A stretch of 64,000 bases of DNA from Taudactylus pleione (Eukaryota; Chordata; Amphibia; Anura; Myobatrachidae), in contig JAUIMM010000178.1 in NCBI GenBank assembly GCA_031769625.1, forward strand, positions 28,104,001-28,168,000, read 5' to 3'. The notes beneath the pieces are model-generated. The model was given only the letters and a program-made list of their open reading frames with translations. It was not told the DNA's origin and did not search any database. Shown one piece after another: positions 22,063-33,500 of this stretch. Within the stretch, counting starts at the first letter, position 1; each line of letters opens with the position of its first letter. The translations under genes were made by a program, and so were the position numbers.

Positions 22063-23237
22063 AACAATCTATCCTTATACAACAAAAAAAGGTTTAGATT
22101 GATGCAACCTGCGCCCCTCAAACCGCAGCTTAGTCCACTCTTAGGTGCACCACACCTCCAGAAATCAAGTAAAACAAACAAATAAAGTGGTCCAAGAAGC
22201 GCGGTTCCTTGATATTGTATAATAGGATATCCGTCCAAGTAAATGTACTGGCTTGAAACAGAAGAGAGAGATGTATAATAAATTATGCCTTCAACATCAG
22301 TATATGTCTGACTTCTACAAATCATTTCTCATGGGGCTCACCTCCCAGAAATAAAATGCATTCACATAAAGGTATCTTTCTGTTTTAAAAAAAAAACTGA
22401 ATAAGAATCATGGTCTCACATCCCCCACTTGTGACCCCTATGGACCACACTCACCTGAAACCAGGTATCTATGTTCCTGTAAAGGTTTCTTTGTTGGTTT
22501 GAGGTAACTTTTCACATCCAAACAAAGTGAAAAAGAGAAGGTCTGTTCCACAAGTCGATAATGAAAAAAAAATTTTAATAGTAAGATCAGCACAACAGAA
22601 AAAACAAACATTAAAAAATCTTCCAAGTAAAAATATGCCCCCTAAAATATAAGATAGGGGTATGTTAAGAAGTTTAAAAAATACTTAGCAGCAACAAAAA
22701 CACCAACGCGTTTCTGACCATCAGGTCCTTCCTCAGGGTGTCTTATATTTTAGGGGGCATATTTTTACTTGGAAGATTTTTTAATGTTTGTTTTTTCTGT
22801 TGTGCTGATCTTACTATTAAAAAAAATTTTTCACTATCGACTTGTGGAACAGACCTTCTCTTTTTCACTTTGTTTGGATGTGAAAAGTTACCTCAAACCA
22901 ACAAAGAAACCTTTACAGGAACATAGATACCTGGTTTCAGGTGAGTGTGGTCCATAGGGGTCACAAGTGGGGGATGTGAGACCGTGATTCCCATTCAGTC
23001 TTTTGGTGAAAACAGAAAGATACCATTATGTGAATGCATTTTATTTCTGGGAGGTGAGCCCCATGAGAAACGATTCGTAGAAGTCAGACATATACTGATG
23101 TTGAAGGCATAATTTATTATACATCTCTCTCTTCTGTTTCAAGCCAGTACATTTACTTGGATGGATATCCTATTATACAATATCAAGGAACCGCGCTTCT
23201 TGGACCACTTTATTTGTTTGTTTAACAATCTATCCTT
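22063..23237. mobile_element. Foldback element D, non-autonomous Penelope-like
   Basis: The exact 14-bp duplication AACAATCTATCCTT (22063-22076 and 23224-23237) bounds the insert 22077-23223. It consists of a 97-bp left extension, a left arm of about 480 bp (22174-22653), an 86-bp loop and an inverted right arm (22740-23223). The arms are nearly identical. Paired 62-codon open frames in the arms (22438-22626 minus, 22769-22957 plus) are mirror images and are not convincing proteins. The loop carries a hammerhead motif on the minus strand. There is no reverse transcriptase, so it would depend on an autonomous relative. Confidence 0.75.
22698..22743 (-). ncRNA. Hammerhead ribozyme motif (type I, short stem III)
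   Basis: On the minus strand: GACACC, then CTGAGGA (core CUGANGA), a GACC/GGTC stem with TGAT loop, GAAA, the palindromic ACGCGT, T as the cleavage-site base, then GGTGTT. GACACC and GGTGTT form stem I (five Watson-Crick pairs and one G-T). Stem III is minimal and self-complementary, as described for hammerheads of Penelope-like elements, which are thought to work as dimers. Stem II has one or two unpaired bases next to the core, which may weaken activity. Self-cleavage is predicted, not shown. Confidence 0.75.
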
Positions 23238-23467
23238 GTTTCAATCCATCTCAAATGTTGCATCAAATCCTTACACAGCTCCCCATATCATTGAGGGTCC
23301 AGTTATATTTACCCAACATTACTTTACCTACAAAGCCATCAGCAATACAACTCTTTGTACAGTATATCTCAAATACCTTCACAAAAAAATCTCACCTTGG
23401 ATCTATTTTTGACTTGTTTCTCAACTAGTAACAAACCATTTACATCACTTTTTCCTGCTACTACACT

Positions 23468-23643
23468 CTTATGGAATTCCTTACCACACCTTATGGAATT
23501 CCTTACCACACCTTATGGAAATCTTTACCATGCCTTATGGAATTCCTTACCACAGCTTATGGAATTCCTTACCACACCTTATGGAATTCCTTACCACACC
23601 TTATGGACTTCCTTACCACACCTTATGGACTTCCTTACCACAC
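23468..23643 (+). repeat. Eight tandem 22-bp units
   Basis: Unit CTTATGGAATTCCTTACCACAC repeated eight times with a few substitutions. It grew from the LWNSLP-coding block of the surrounding L2 LINE. Because 22 is not a multiple of three, successive units are read in rotating frames. Confidence 0.9.
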
Positions 23644-23795
23644 CTGATATGACTCACCCACATCAATTTTTACAAAAAACTCTCTAAAACCCCAACTCTT
23701 AATTAGAACTTACACTACTTCCATCTACATTATACAGTATTACACACACTTATGTACCTGCATAATTGTCTAACCTACAATTCTAACCAAACATA

Positions 23796-24165
23796 GGGCT
23801 TGATTCAGAGATGGGTGGATTTGCAGAGCTGCACACAAGCAGCTGTGCAAATCTGTCTATCTCTGAAGCAAATGCAGAAGGAGGTGTCAGATGCCTCTGT
23901 GCTGCATTTGTGCTCCCAGCACTGTGACCAATGTTGCAGGCTTGGATCACCATTGTGAGCATTGAGACTAATGGTCGCTTTGATTGCACCTTTGGTCAGG
24001 CTGTGGGAGCAGAAGCTTCCCGCAGCCTGGCCCATGCCTGATCACACAAGAGGCCAGGAATCTGTGACATGCCTCAGTTTCTGGGAATGACCACAAGGCA
24101 TGCACCTGCTCTGCCCCCTAAATGGCTGGAGTGAGATTACAGGATGGGTCCTGTGCAGGTGCAGA
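23796..24165. mobile_element. Harbinger-type MITE fragment
   Basis: Left end GGGCTTGATTCAGAG with GC-rich hairpin interior (for example GATTTGCAGAGCTGC pairing with GCAGCTGTGCAAATC, and GCTGTGGGAGC / GCTTCCCGCAGC). No right terminus was found. A hAT foldback interrupts or ends it at 24174. Confidence 0.55.
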
Positions 24166-24173
24166 CCCCTAAC

Positions 24174-24337
24174 CAGTGGTGACTCCAGAAGTGGGGCTCC
24201 AATGAAGACCAAAATTCAAATAGGGGAGCCACACCAACTGTCATTTCAAATGCTGACAAATAGATTGCTGCTGCTCACTGGCAGTCGGTGTGGCTCCCCT
24301 ATTTGAATTTTGGACTGCGCTGCTGGAGCCACCACTG
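24174..24337. mobile_element. hAT-type foldback, 164 bp
   Basis: Ends CAGTGGTGACTCC and GGAGCCACCACTG, with a long inner inverted repeat around CAAATAGGGGAGCCACACC. The flanking 8-mers CCCCTAAC (24166-24173) and CCCCTAGT (24338-24345) agree at six of eight positions, consistent with an aged hAT target duplication. Confidence 0.65.
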
Positions 24338-24345
24338 CCCCTAGT

Positions 24346-27170
24346 CATTAGAAGTTAGAGACAATCACGCCTTTAGTATTCTTGTTTCAGCTGTGTGCTT
24401 TCCCAATTAATTTCCTTTGTCCAAAAAATGTATTGTTTTTCTGAATATTAATTTGAGATATACATTTCAATGCAAAGTTCTATTACAAGGGCCACATGTA
24501 AAATATTTGGTCCAAATTAGAATTTGTTGGATGGTGTGGACAACAAGTTAAAATTATTGCCATTCCCTCATGTTGTTTAGCTACAATACTTATTTGTTTT
24601 TTCACCATGCAATTATTTGTTAATGTATGAGTATATGTGTGAAAGATTACCTTTTTACTGCTCAAAACCTTTCTTACGTTGTTTAGCAATGTATACAAAG
24701 CTAATTATAATGAGTAATGAGTCACTATTCACATATCTCCCACACTATGTTTGAAACAACTGGATCTAATAAGGTTAGATATTTTCCTGATAACTACTGT
24801 AAAAAATACATAAGTGCCTGATAATGCATGTGTTATCATATCTGATTATGAAAAATTAATATAGTGTAGTAAAAATAATAAATCAGATCTTGAATGCTCA
24901 TTATGAAGAATTAATGTCATGCAGTTGAAATTCATATTTTGTGTAACACTGCACATTTTACTAATGAGCAATAAATAACACAATAAACACAATAAAATAT
25001 AAAACATACACTAATAAATAAATAGCCTTGGCTAAAAGGACCCCTGGATTTTATAAAAGCGTATCCCATAGCTTCCACATGTCGTATTAAGGCCAAAAAA
25101 TATTCTCTAATTTGGTTATCTTCTCCTCGGCTACCACACCTACAGTATATTATAATTATGTTGACCTGTAGGTCATTGTTTTTTTGTTACAAGCTGTCTC
25201 TTAATTGTGTATTATGGTGCATGGCTAATCTGTCTGAAAACACATTACATGTCTGAGTAAATATTAGTCACGAGACTTAAAGGTCAAAGGTAAAGAAACC
25301 TTTATGTGTTTCTGGTCGGGGTGTTAAAGCAACCTTTATGTTTTTGAATGTGCAGTACATATCTGTAAGTCAGGTACGCTAGCGGGATTCCTTTCAGTAA
25401 AGAGGTGACGGGTTAGGAGATAACCACACCAATCCAATTTTGAGTGGAGCACGAAGGGTGTTTTGAACATTAATTCTAGATCTAGATGATTTATACTATT
25501 GTCTCCTTTTGTTTTGTCTCCTCTACCCCATTAAATGAACTGAGAACACGTGAACAAAAGAGAGGAACAGAGGGACTATATCCACTGAAAAAAATACTGA
25601 CACTAAGGATTGAGTATCAGAGTATCATTTTGCTATTTTCTGTAATATGTTTAGAGGTGCTGGTATTTTGCCTTCAAATTTCTTTTTTGGTGTATTGTAT
25701 ATAATAAGTTGCCTAGGTGGTATTTATTCAGAAGGCATCAGTATAGGCTGCATATTTTGCGCATGCTGAGTGGCACACTTGTTGCTGTCATGGTAATTAG
25801 ACTGCAGCTGCAAAAGTTGTTTACTATAAAATGGTCTGTATGTGCCCAAGCATGTCAATTTGTGTATTGGAGCCTAACAGTGGTGTACTGCTATACAAGA
25901 GAGATTACTACAACATATTGACTATTGTTTATCTTCCATCACCTGTATCCTGTTATCTTCAATAAATTCTACTCTGGTTTGAAATCAACGTGTGTACTAA
26001 CCTCTTTGTTAACATCTGCAATGCACCTACCAACTTGTAGGCATTTGCCAATAAGTTAATGTTCTTATCTTAACATACCATTTTATGGTGTAAATCCACA
26101 GCTTATACAGGCTCTTCCAAAATTGTATATGTATATATATATATGATTTATAATTTGGTTTGTGTTTTTATGTTCATTGCATGATATAAACATGTTATGT
26201 CTTTTACCATTGCTAATATATTTATTTATAAAGACACAAGTTGAACATGTTGTCTTACAAAATTCAACAAGCCAGTTCTGAAGGCCTATAAAACTTAAGG
26301 TGCCACAATGATATATGAATATATTACTCAAAATACACTTGTTAGAACCCAATGGCAGAGGCTAAAGAATAAAGAATATAGCACAACAGCAGTGAGCACA
26401 AGTGTACAAATTATTACTCCTGGTTTAAATTTGGTGCATATGCCAGTATAGTAGACCTGGACAGATATTGAGAGTTATCTGAGTAATAATGTGAGTTTTT
26501 ATAAAGTATGCGCATCTTTTCCTGCTAATGTTCTGGATGCAATTGCGTATATCCCTACATGAGACCCTCTATATGTATTGTACAATGTCATGTATGTGTA
26601 AGTTGCTAATATACTACAAAATTATATATTAATGTACTGTTATTTGCAAGTATAATTTAATAATTAAAAAAATGGAAATCATATGTACACAACCAATGAG
26701 GCTAATTCATCTTTATTTCACTAGAACTCTACAACTCAGAGTTGGGATCAGGCTTACTTTTAAGAGTTTGTTTACATTGCATAGTTAAGTATATTCCATT
26801 GTCTTAATATAATATTGAATACCTCACAAAGAAAATTCTATAAACTCAAAAATATTTATTAAGTACTATTTTAGTACATTTTAGCCTCCTAATATCCATT
26901 ACCCTAACAGTCATACTTATAATTATTCAATACTAATAAATAACAATATGAGTGAACCTAGTAATACTTATTACTGTTGTTGTCAAACTGTAATACTGTT
27001 GAAATTCATTCACGTAGGCCACAATAATGTTTGTGCACATATTTGGTTTCTTTAACCACTTAACTAACAATTTATTTAATTACAAAACCATTTAAAAATT
27101 TTGTTTGTTTAGATAATAAAGTTTAAAAAGTATATTAAACAGCATATTTCGATCATTTATTAAAAAAAAA
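24346..27170. other. AT-rich DNA, no gene recognised
   Basis: Mostly unique-looking AT-rich sequence with a short TA microsatellite near 26124. A slightly less AT-rich stretch at 25290-25480 may be a repeat fragment that I cannot place. Open frames of 60-90 codons here show no motif. Confidence 0.4.
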
Positions 27171-27175
27171 AAAAC

Positions 27176-27200
27176 ATATATATATATATATATATATATC
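27176..27200. repeat. TA microsatellite
   Basis: About twelve TA units following a poly-A run. Confidence 0.9.
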
Positions 27201-27830
27201 TGGGGATGTTTTGCACCTCCCCATCCCCCCGTGTCCATAGACCCTCATTAGAAAATAACCTCCCACTCCCATTGGCAATGGACCCCCTCATTGGTCATAA
27301 ATTCTAACAACTGTACACTCCCCACAAACCCTTAGTAGTAAAACAAATCTGTTTTTTAACTCCCCTAAAAAAAGCTCCTGTTTTTTGGACCATCCCCCCT
27401 GCTCCTTTCCTGTGACCATATTTTTTTATTATTTGACCCCCTCCCCCCCTCTCCTCCCCCAAGCCTCATATGGCATTATTTTACCCCTCCCCACTGATAC
27501 CAGATCTCCCACATGCAAAGTGCAGCAGAGAATGTCCCCTTCTGCAGATGATCTCTGCACTTGCACACATTGATTCATGGTGAATGTGCTCCAGGATGTA
27601 GTTCTCACTGAATTCTGGGGCACGATTTTGGCAGTGATGTTGGCAGCCACAGGATGCCGCATGACTGCGGGAGTATCCGGGGAGTTAGAGAAGATCCATT
27701 CTGCACTTGTGCAAAATGGATATCCTCTTCTAAATCCAAGACACACAGTAGGGCAGCGTAGTCGGATGAGTTGTGACCTTGCCAGCTGAAGCACTTCTGG
27801 CTTCCATCACATCACATGCGACATCACCAG
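27201..27830. other. C-rich unclassified repeat-like segment
   Basis: Composition changes abruptly to C/T-rich (runs such as CCCCCTCCCCCCCT near 27437), then to mixed sequence with a 121-codon minus-strand and a 70-codon plus-strand frame covering the same bases. I see no protein motif. It is probably a DNA-transposon relic. Confidence 0.3.
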
Positions 27831-28235
27831 GTAAGAGGTTAAGAAAATACTGGTTTTATTGATTAATTAAACATCCAAGAGTTGTATTCTAGTTTCTTAT
27901 CACTAGCCTAAATAGTTGGATAATATTATTCCTGATTTTCATTGCAGGTCAATTATCACTGCATAATAGCTCTGTCTATATTATTCAGTTGAATTATGAT
28001 CACAATGCTCCTTTCAAGTACCAGGAGTGTTAAGAGTTTTAAGTAAAGTCACATTGATATTATCATAATCCTATAGATGGTCCTTGGCATATAAAGTATT
28101 TTACATGTCGGTTGATGCTGGAAAGACTAGGATTTGTCTGTTCAGTAAAATACTTCAAGAATACAAGAATTTGACAGTTTGGTGTGCATGTTTCCCTCAC
28201 TTAATACTGTAAGATAATGCTGTACTGATAATCCA
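27831..28235. other. Unassigned AT-rich DNA
   Basis: Nothing recognised. Confidence 0.4.
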
Positions 28236-28243
28236 GTCATGAA

Positions 28244-28647
28244 TAGGGGCACTGAGAGCCGTGCCAATGCCAACAGATGGGGCGTGACCTAATCACGGTA
28301 GACGTGGCCATGCCCCTTTAGGAATAAAACCATAAAAATTTATTCTTGCAGTGCCGTGTAGTGGCACTGGGGAAGAGGCACTGTGAGCCCCTCAGCCAGG
28401 TGCAAAGCCAGGGAGGGGGGCGCGATTAGTGTGATTGCTCCCATAACAGGCATAGGAGACTGCTGCCGCTGCTGCTCAGCAGCTGCGAGCAGTCTCCCAC
28501 TGCAGCCCAGCACATAGCAGCATGTGCTGGGCTGCTGTGAGGTAAGAAGGTAGGGGAGGCACCAGACGCAGGCCCCCATCAGGCCCCTTCAGCAAGCCCG
28601 GGCCTGGGTAATTAGTAGTGCACACTCCCCCCCTCTCAGCACCCCTG
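28244..28647. mobile_element. hAT-type MITE, 404 bp
   Basis: Ends TAGGGGCACTGAGAG and CTCTCAGCACCCCTG are inverted repeats of the CAGGG...CCCTG hAT style, with the first base mutated on the left. Flanking 8-mers GTCATGAA (28236-28243) and ATTGTGAA (28648-28655) differ only by three transitions. The interior is GC-rich with hairpins (GACTGCTGCCGCTGCTGC / GCAGCTGCGAGCAGTC). Confidence 0.65.
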
Positions 28648-28655
28648 ATTGTGAA

Positions 28656-29583
28656 TAGTCTGTATGCCTCACCCTTAGAGTGTATATTCTCCAAAGCAGT
28701 AACTGGTTTTGCTAGTCTATGTATATAGATATGAAGCCACAGATTCTGTGGTATTTTGCTGAAGATGGGTTGCACTTGTTAACAGGGGTAATATAACTAT
28801 GAATTTTCTCCTAAAACATAAATAAAAAACCTCTTATACAATATTATCAATGTGATATGGGAAAGTCTTTCTTTTCTTCCTGAAATATTATGATTAGGCT
28901 TCAATATGTAGTGGAGAGTCTTTAAGGGACTGTTTTTGTAAGATTGGTCCTAGGCTGATAGGCTTTTTCTATCTTCTTTCTGGTATTATTGACAGTTTAA
29001 CAAACAGCCTCTTATTCCATCAGCAGCTACACAGCAGGGTAGCACTGGACATCTTTCAGGCACACAGGCAGGCTCAGTCCTGTCAGTTTCCCAAGGGGGA
29101 GTCAGGGTCAGTCTCTATGTCCCTCATTTAAACATCCTAAAAGGGGAGAGACTCTCACAGATGGCCTAAGAGGTGAGTGGAGATTCCCTTTAATCTCCCC
29201 CTATACTTGTGATGCAGCTGTCCTCTCGGAGTTACCTCACCAGACCCTCCAAGTGCAGAACCATTCCAGAACTAGGTACAGTACCTCATAGAGGAAAGGC
29301 CATCTGCTTTTTCTTGGCTCATCCTTTTTAAATATAGCAGCACATGCTGTTCTCAAGGGAACCTGGTGCGCTTACTTGACTCATCACCATCAGTGGGTCT
29401 CTTGCCGGTTACATGGACAGCGGTTACCACAACCGCTTTCTCTGTGAGTTTCTCTTAGTACATACTGTAGCAGGGATATTTCCATTAAAAATGAAAATAT
29501 CTGCCACAATACAGCAATGACAGAGAGGGTTATACCCATCACAGTCTAGGTAAATAAAAATCCTTTTGAATATGCTTTTAATA
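28656..29583. other. Unassigned DNA
   Basis: Nothing recognised. The region 29030-29480 is less AT-rich and may be an old repeat. Confidence 0.35.
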
Positions 29584-29585
29584 TA

Positions 29586-29697
29586 CAGATGTAGCCGCCG
29601 TCATCACTGCTTGGTGCCTAGTCACAACACGACGTTCTCCCCATTGCAGTCTAGATGTGGGCTAACATCGGGGGAATGATGACGGCAGCTACATCTG
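29586..29697. mobile_element. Mariner-like foldback MITE, 112 bp
   Basis: Ends CAGATGTAGCCGCCGTCATC and GATGACGGCAGCTACATCTG pair almost perfectly. TA flanks both sides (29584-29585, 29698-29699), the Tc1/mariner target. The tiny size and near-complete palindrome mark a non-autonomous element. Confidence 0.75.
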
Positions 29698-29699
29698 TA

Positions 29700-31430
29700 T
29701 GCTTTAGATTTTGTTGTGAGCTGACTCTTAATCCAGAGTCTGCTAAAAGTTGCAGTGCTAACATAGTGAAGGGGATATTTAAATAAGAGATTACCCTTTA
29801 TGTATAATTAAACAGCCCATGTGTTAATGTGCCTATGTGATCATACCACCAGCTAACTTAGTCAAATAATGGCTTTAATAGCCTACCTTACTGTAGGTGC
29901 ATTCTGCTGTTCAAAGGAGATGACAAGGAGCTGCACTTTTAGTCTTATCATCAGAGCAGGTGGGAAACCACCACTGCTGTTATAAAGTTACTCTTTTCTG
30001 TTATGTGGTGATCATGCTCTCCTGCTTCTATAGTGAAGCTGATGTACTGTGATGATCTCCTCTGGGGGCCGATGCAGGTGTGCACCTGTGCTACTTAGAC
30101 CTGACCGCAGGGTCTACGACTCCTGGGGGACACAGGAGAGGAGCTGGGATGGAGGAGGGGCCAGCCAAATGTTTAATAATTTCCTCCAACTGGACACTAC
30201 TATGGTGCTACCGATGGTTGATCGGTCCCCGTGGCCCCTCTATGGGGTTGTACCCTCGTGCGGCCACACTGGTTGAACTACCTTTGAGCTGGCCCTGAAG
30301 GGACCAATCCCTGCAATTTGAATCCCCAGCTGCATGTGTCTCTTTTGTGGCTGCAGCTTGAGGAATAAGAGTTCCACAGTGTGTTACCCCACAGTGGTGG
30401 GATATCACACTCTGTAGATGTATTAATGCAAATCAAGGAATTTATAGTCATTATGAGCTTCTGCTCCATCAAGCTGTTTAAAAATTGCATTGACCTAAAT
30501 TGACAAAGACAATCCCTAGATCCCTGCATCTTTGTGTGCATTTGCTAGTATTTATGAACCCACTAGTGGGAGTCTCAATACAAATCTTGGTGGCTGTGAC
30601 ACTTGCCTATTTTAGCACAATCACTGCAGTGGCATTATCATACATCTCTGAATGAGGCCATATGACATATTGTACATACTGCACACTGCCGGTCTCCTTG
30701 TCAATGTAGAGATATGTCCACTTGCATCTTTGTCGATTGTGCGCCAAAGCGCGCCATGTATGAAGCGAGTCACACACCTGCAAATGATTATGCGAGCTGC
30801 ATTCGCACCTGTGACCTATAGGATTGCATGGTGTGAATGCAACACATGGCATGGAGTACATGGACTACCGTAGCGAACACTGCCATGGCAAATCGCATGG
30901 CGCGATGCATGCTCAAGTTTGCAGTACGAGTGGGAAGGATGCAAGAAGACACATATGTATGACCAACGCAGCCTAACTAAGTCTAGAGCTGATTATCACT
31001 TTTACAGGAGAAACCTGCATATGGTTTTGCCATTTATTTCAAAAGGAAATACTATGCAATGATGATAGAATATTGTACTACATGTAAAAAAAAATAAAGC
31101 TTAAGCCCCGTTAAGAGTTGAGCATTTCTGTGCTCCACAAAACACATCTATTTAGTAATTGTAGCTGTGCATATTTTAGGTTTGCCGTCCTTTATGACAA
31201 GAGAGGTGGAATAGAGTGGTCCAACATTTACTGAATACAATATTGGTGGATACATGTAAATAAGACTTGGATGCAATGATACTTTTAAATATAATGTATG
31301 TAGGAAGCATATATTTTACAAACACAGGAGGCCTGGCATATTGAATGCTCCAGATGATACTGCTTCATTCATTAGAGCTGCAGCTATATTATGTCAAATT
31401 AAGCTGTCAATTTGGATTACTTATTTGTAG
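29700..31430. other. Unassigned DNA with possible MITE fragments
   Basis: CTCTGAATGAGGCC at about 30645-30658 looks like a Harbinger-type MITE end, but its partner was not found. The stretch 30720-30960 is CpG-rich relative to its surroundings and may be the interior of such an element. No gene recognised. Confidence 0.3.
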
Positions 31431-32290
31431 AGCTGAGTGCAGACCCTGTGTTTTGGTTCTAAATCATCATCATAATTTGGTTTTGGCAAAACCACCATGA
31501 ATTGTTATGGTTTGAAACTTATTTAAAAAATTATAAAATAGCTAAAGTCATGTAATATAGACCTGTTTTTTTCCTACAGTGTTATTAAAATAAAAAACAT
31601 TCATTTCCAGTCACTTCCAGTCACTTATGACCACTTCACTTCTCACAATATTGTTTTCACCAATATTGGCCAAAGGCTGCAGTGAGCTGGCTGGCTAAAC
31701 TAAGTGACAGAGCAGCGGCACAAGCACATGGCAGTTTACAGAAATATAGCACATCTATGAAACATAGTGGCACTGCAGTGGCAGACAGGATGGCAGTTTA
31801 GTAAACCACATGAACATATAGAATGTTTTCCTTAATCAAGAACTAATAGCCTAAAATTAAAAGCCTAGTAAAAAATATAATATATTACCAACACACTTCT
31901 CCAAACAACAAATCACTGACCTTAGGCCAGTACAGGTAATTTATAAAGGAGTAATGTCTAGTAGAAAACAGCATCATCACCAAACCTATTCCAAAAAGCA
32001 AATCACAGGCCAGAGGCGACTACATGTGATAAGAGGTGGAGTATTTAGTTGAAAGTAAAACATTTATTACTATAAGGAAAATGAAATCATTAACATGGAA
32101 CACATTAATAAAAACCAATCACCCAAATAGAGCTTTCAATTGCAAACTGAATCCAAACAGCAAATCTCAGGACTTAAGTCCAAAACAGGGAATTCAAGCA
32201 AGAGTAACAAACTAGTAGAAAATATTATAATAACAAACTTCTCCAAAAAGCAAAAAAGCAAATCACAGTACAGATAAATAGAGATGAAGG
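31431..32290 (-). repeat. Non-coding part of a hAT-like element with degenerate repeats
   Basis: A block around CCAAACAGCAAATCTCAGG / CCAAAAAGCAAATCACAGG recurs at about 31900, 31990, 32150 and 32240 at irregular spacing. It is downstream of the hAT transposase relic on the minus strand and is likely the 3' region of the same element. Confidence 0.4.
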
Positions 32291-33500
32291 AAAATGCCAG
32301 TAGTCTTTACACAAATGCAGTGTGGTGGGCAAAGCCCATGATGAAAAGCCTTGCCTGATGATGTTTTCCTTGGACCCTTCCACTAACCTTATGTTGTATA
32401 TTAGAAATGAAAAGCACTCCAATGACAATGACTTTCACTTTTGTAGCTAAAGTGCTTGGTTTGTTTGGGCTCCCACAAAATAAAATATTTTGGTGGATTA
32501 GTAAAACCAAGTTATGAATGGGCTTAAGGCTAAGAGTGTTAACAATCATCCTCATCATCACCCTTATCACTTATGTTCATATCATTATCCCACAACATTA
32601 GCTCATCACCACTGGAATCTACCATTAAAATCTTTGTGTGTAATTGGCGACAAAGGTAATCCTCTTTGAATTTGTAATTCATTTTGATGAACATCAGATT
32701 TTACACATTTTTTTTAAAGTAGCCTCTTACACTGATCATCTAAAAGATTCCTGGCTGTGCTAACACCTTCTGCAAGTATACACTGAAGGGTGGGCATCTT
32801 AAGTACACCATAGCTAGTTTGCACAATGGAATCCAAATTAACTTTTTTTCTCAAAAACTTAAAGGGACTGTGTGAGATGCTAATACATACATTGCATAAG
32901 ACTTAATCTTGGTTAAAGCATGTTTGTGAAAATAAATCTTGGGGGGAAGCCATTTTTTGCGAATGAGCTGCCATTTCTGCTGAAGGCGATACACTCACCC
33001 AGTGGGCTGTTGGAGTCATATGTATTCTTTAGTTTGACCAGTACCACTTGTACTGTAGTTAAGTGGATAGTTGATAGAATGGGATTTTCTAGGCAAAGAA
33101 TAACTTTTTGTTTAATATTCCAGTGCAGGTGAGGAACTGTTGGTCTGGAAAAATAGATTTGAGATGGAATTTGGTAGCATGGACAAATGATCTCAATTAA
33201 TCAGCTAAAACCTGATGGAGGCTATTGGATGCAGATCTAATGCTAACATAGCCATCATGGCTTCAGTGATCCACTGTGCAACAGGATGATGGCTGTCATA
33301 CTTTGTTCCTCTTGCATATGATTGATTCCCAGACAATAGTTGTTTGAAACTACTTGTCTTCTTGGTCACCTGTGATGAAGATTCACCCCTAGTGAGGTAG
33401 AATCATGTATTGCATTAGGAGGGTCAGTTTTACTTTTCAATTTGATAAAGGAGGACTTCCTCTGATTGAGAATAATAAAGTTGATGATGAAGGATTTGGT
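32291..33500 (-). pseudogene. hAT-family transposase relic
   Basis: Cut-and-paste transposase in many frames with stops. Minus-strand translation between 33300 and 33110 gives the block VAQWITEAMMAMLALDLHP followed, after stops and a frame change, by CYQIPSQIYFSRPTVPHL. This is the P-x-Y-x-IPSR-x-YFS-x3-(I/V)P-x-L signature of hAT/ZBED transposases. Further on (about 32800-32740) a KMPTLQCILAEGVSTARNLL segment may be the late part of the catalytic domain. An acidic run follows near 32560. No BED finger or intact RNase H-like triad could be assembled. An aged autonomous-type element is the simplest reading. Confidence 0.6.

Larger units (their letters stand above)
21834..23700 (+). mobile_element. 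L2-type LINE remnant split by element D
   Basis: The left piece (about 21940-22076) has a degenerate SSYLDLTITI-like match to the conserved LDYCN block of L2/CR1 reverse transcriptases. The right piece (23238-23700) continues toward the C-terminal LWNSLP block. The two pieces are joined by the 14-bp target duplication of D. Stops and frameshifts are frequent. The LWNSLP block has been amplified into a 22-bp tandem array. Confidence 0.6.

Noticed and set aside
22438..22957. Pair of near-identical 62-codon frames on opposite strands
   Set aside because: They are mirror images produced by the inverted arms of element D.
23468..23643. CRISPR-like array
   Set aside because: Units are contiguous 22-bp repeats without spacers, in a vertebrate LINE.
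27429..27794. 121-codon minus-strand frame
   Set aside because: Low-complexity C-rich surroundings and no recognised motif.
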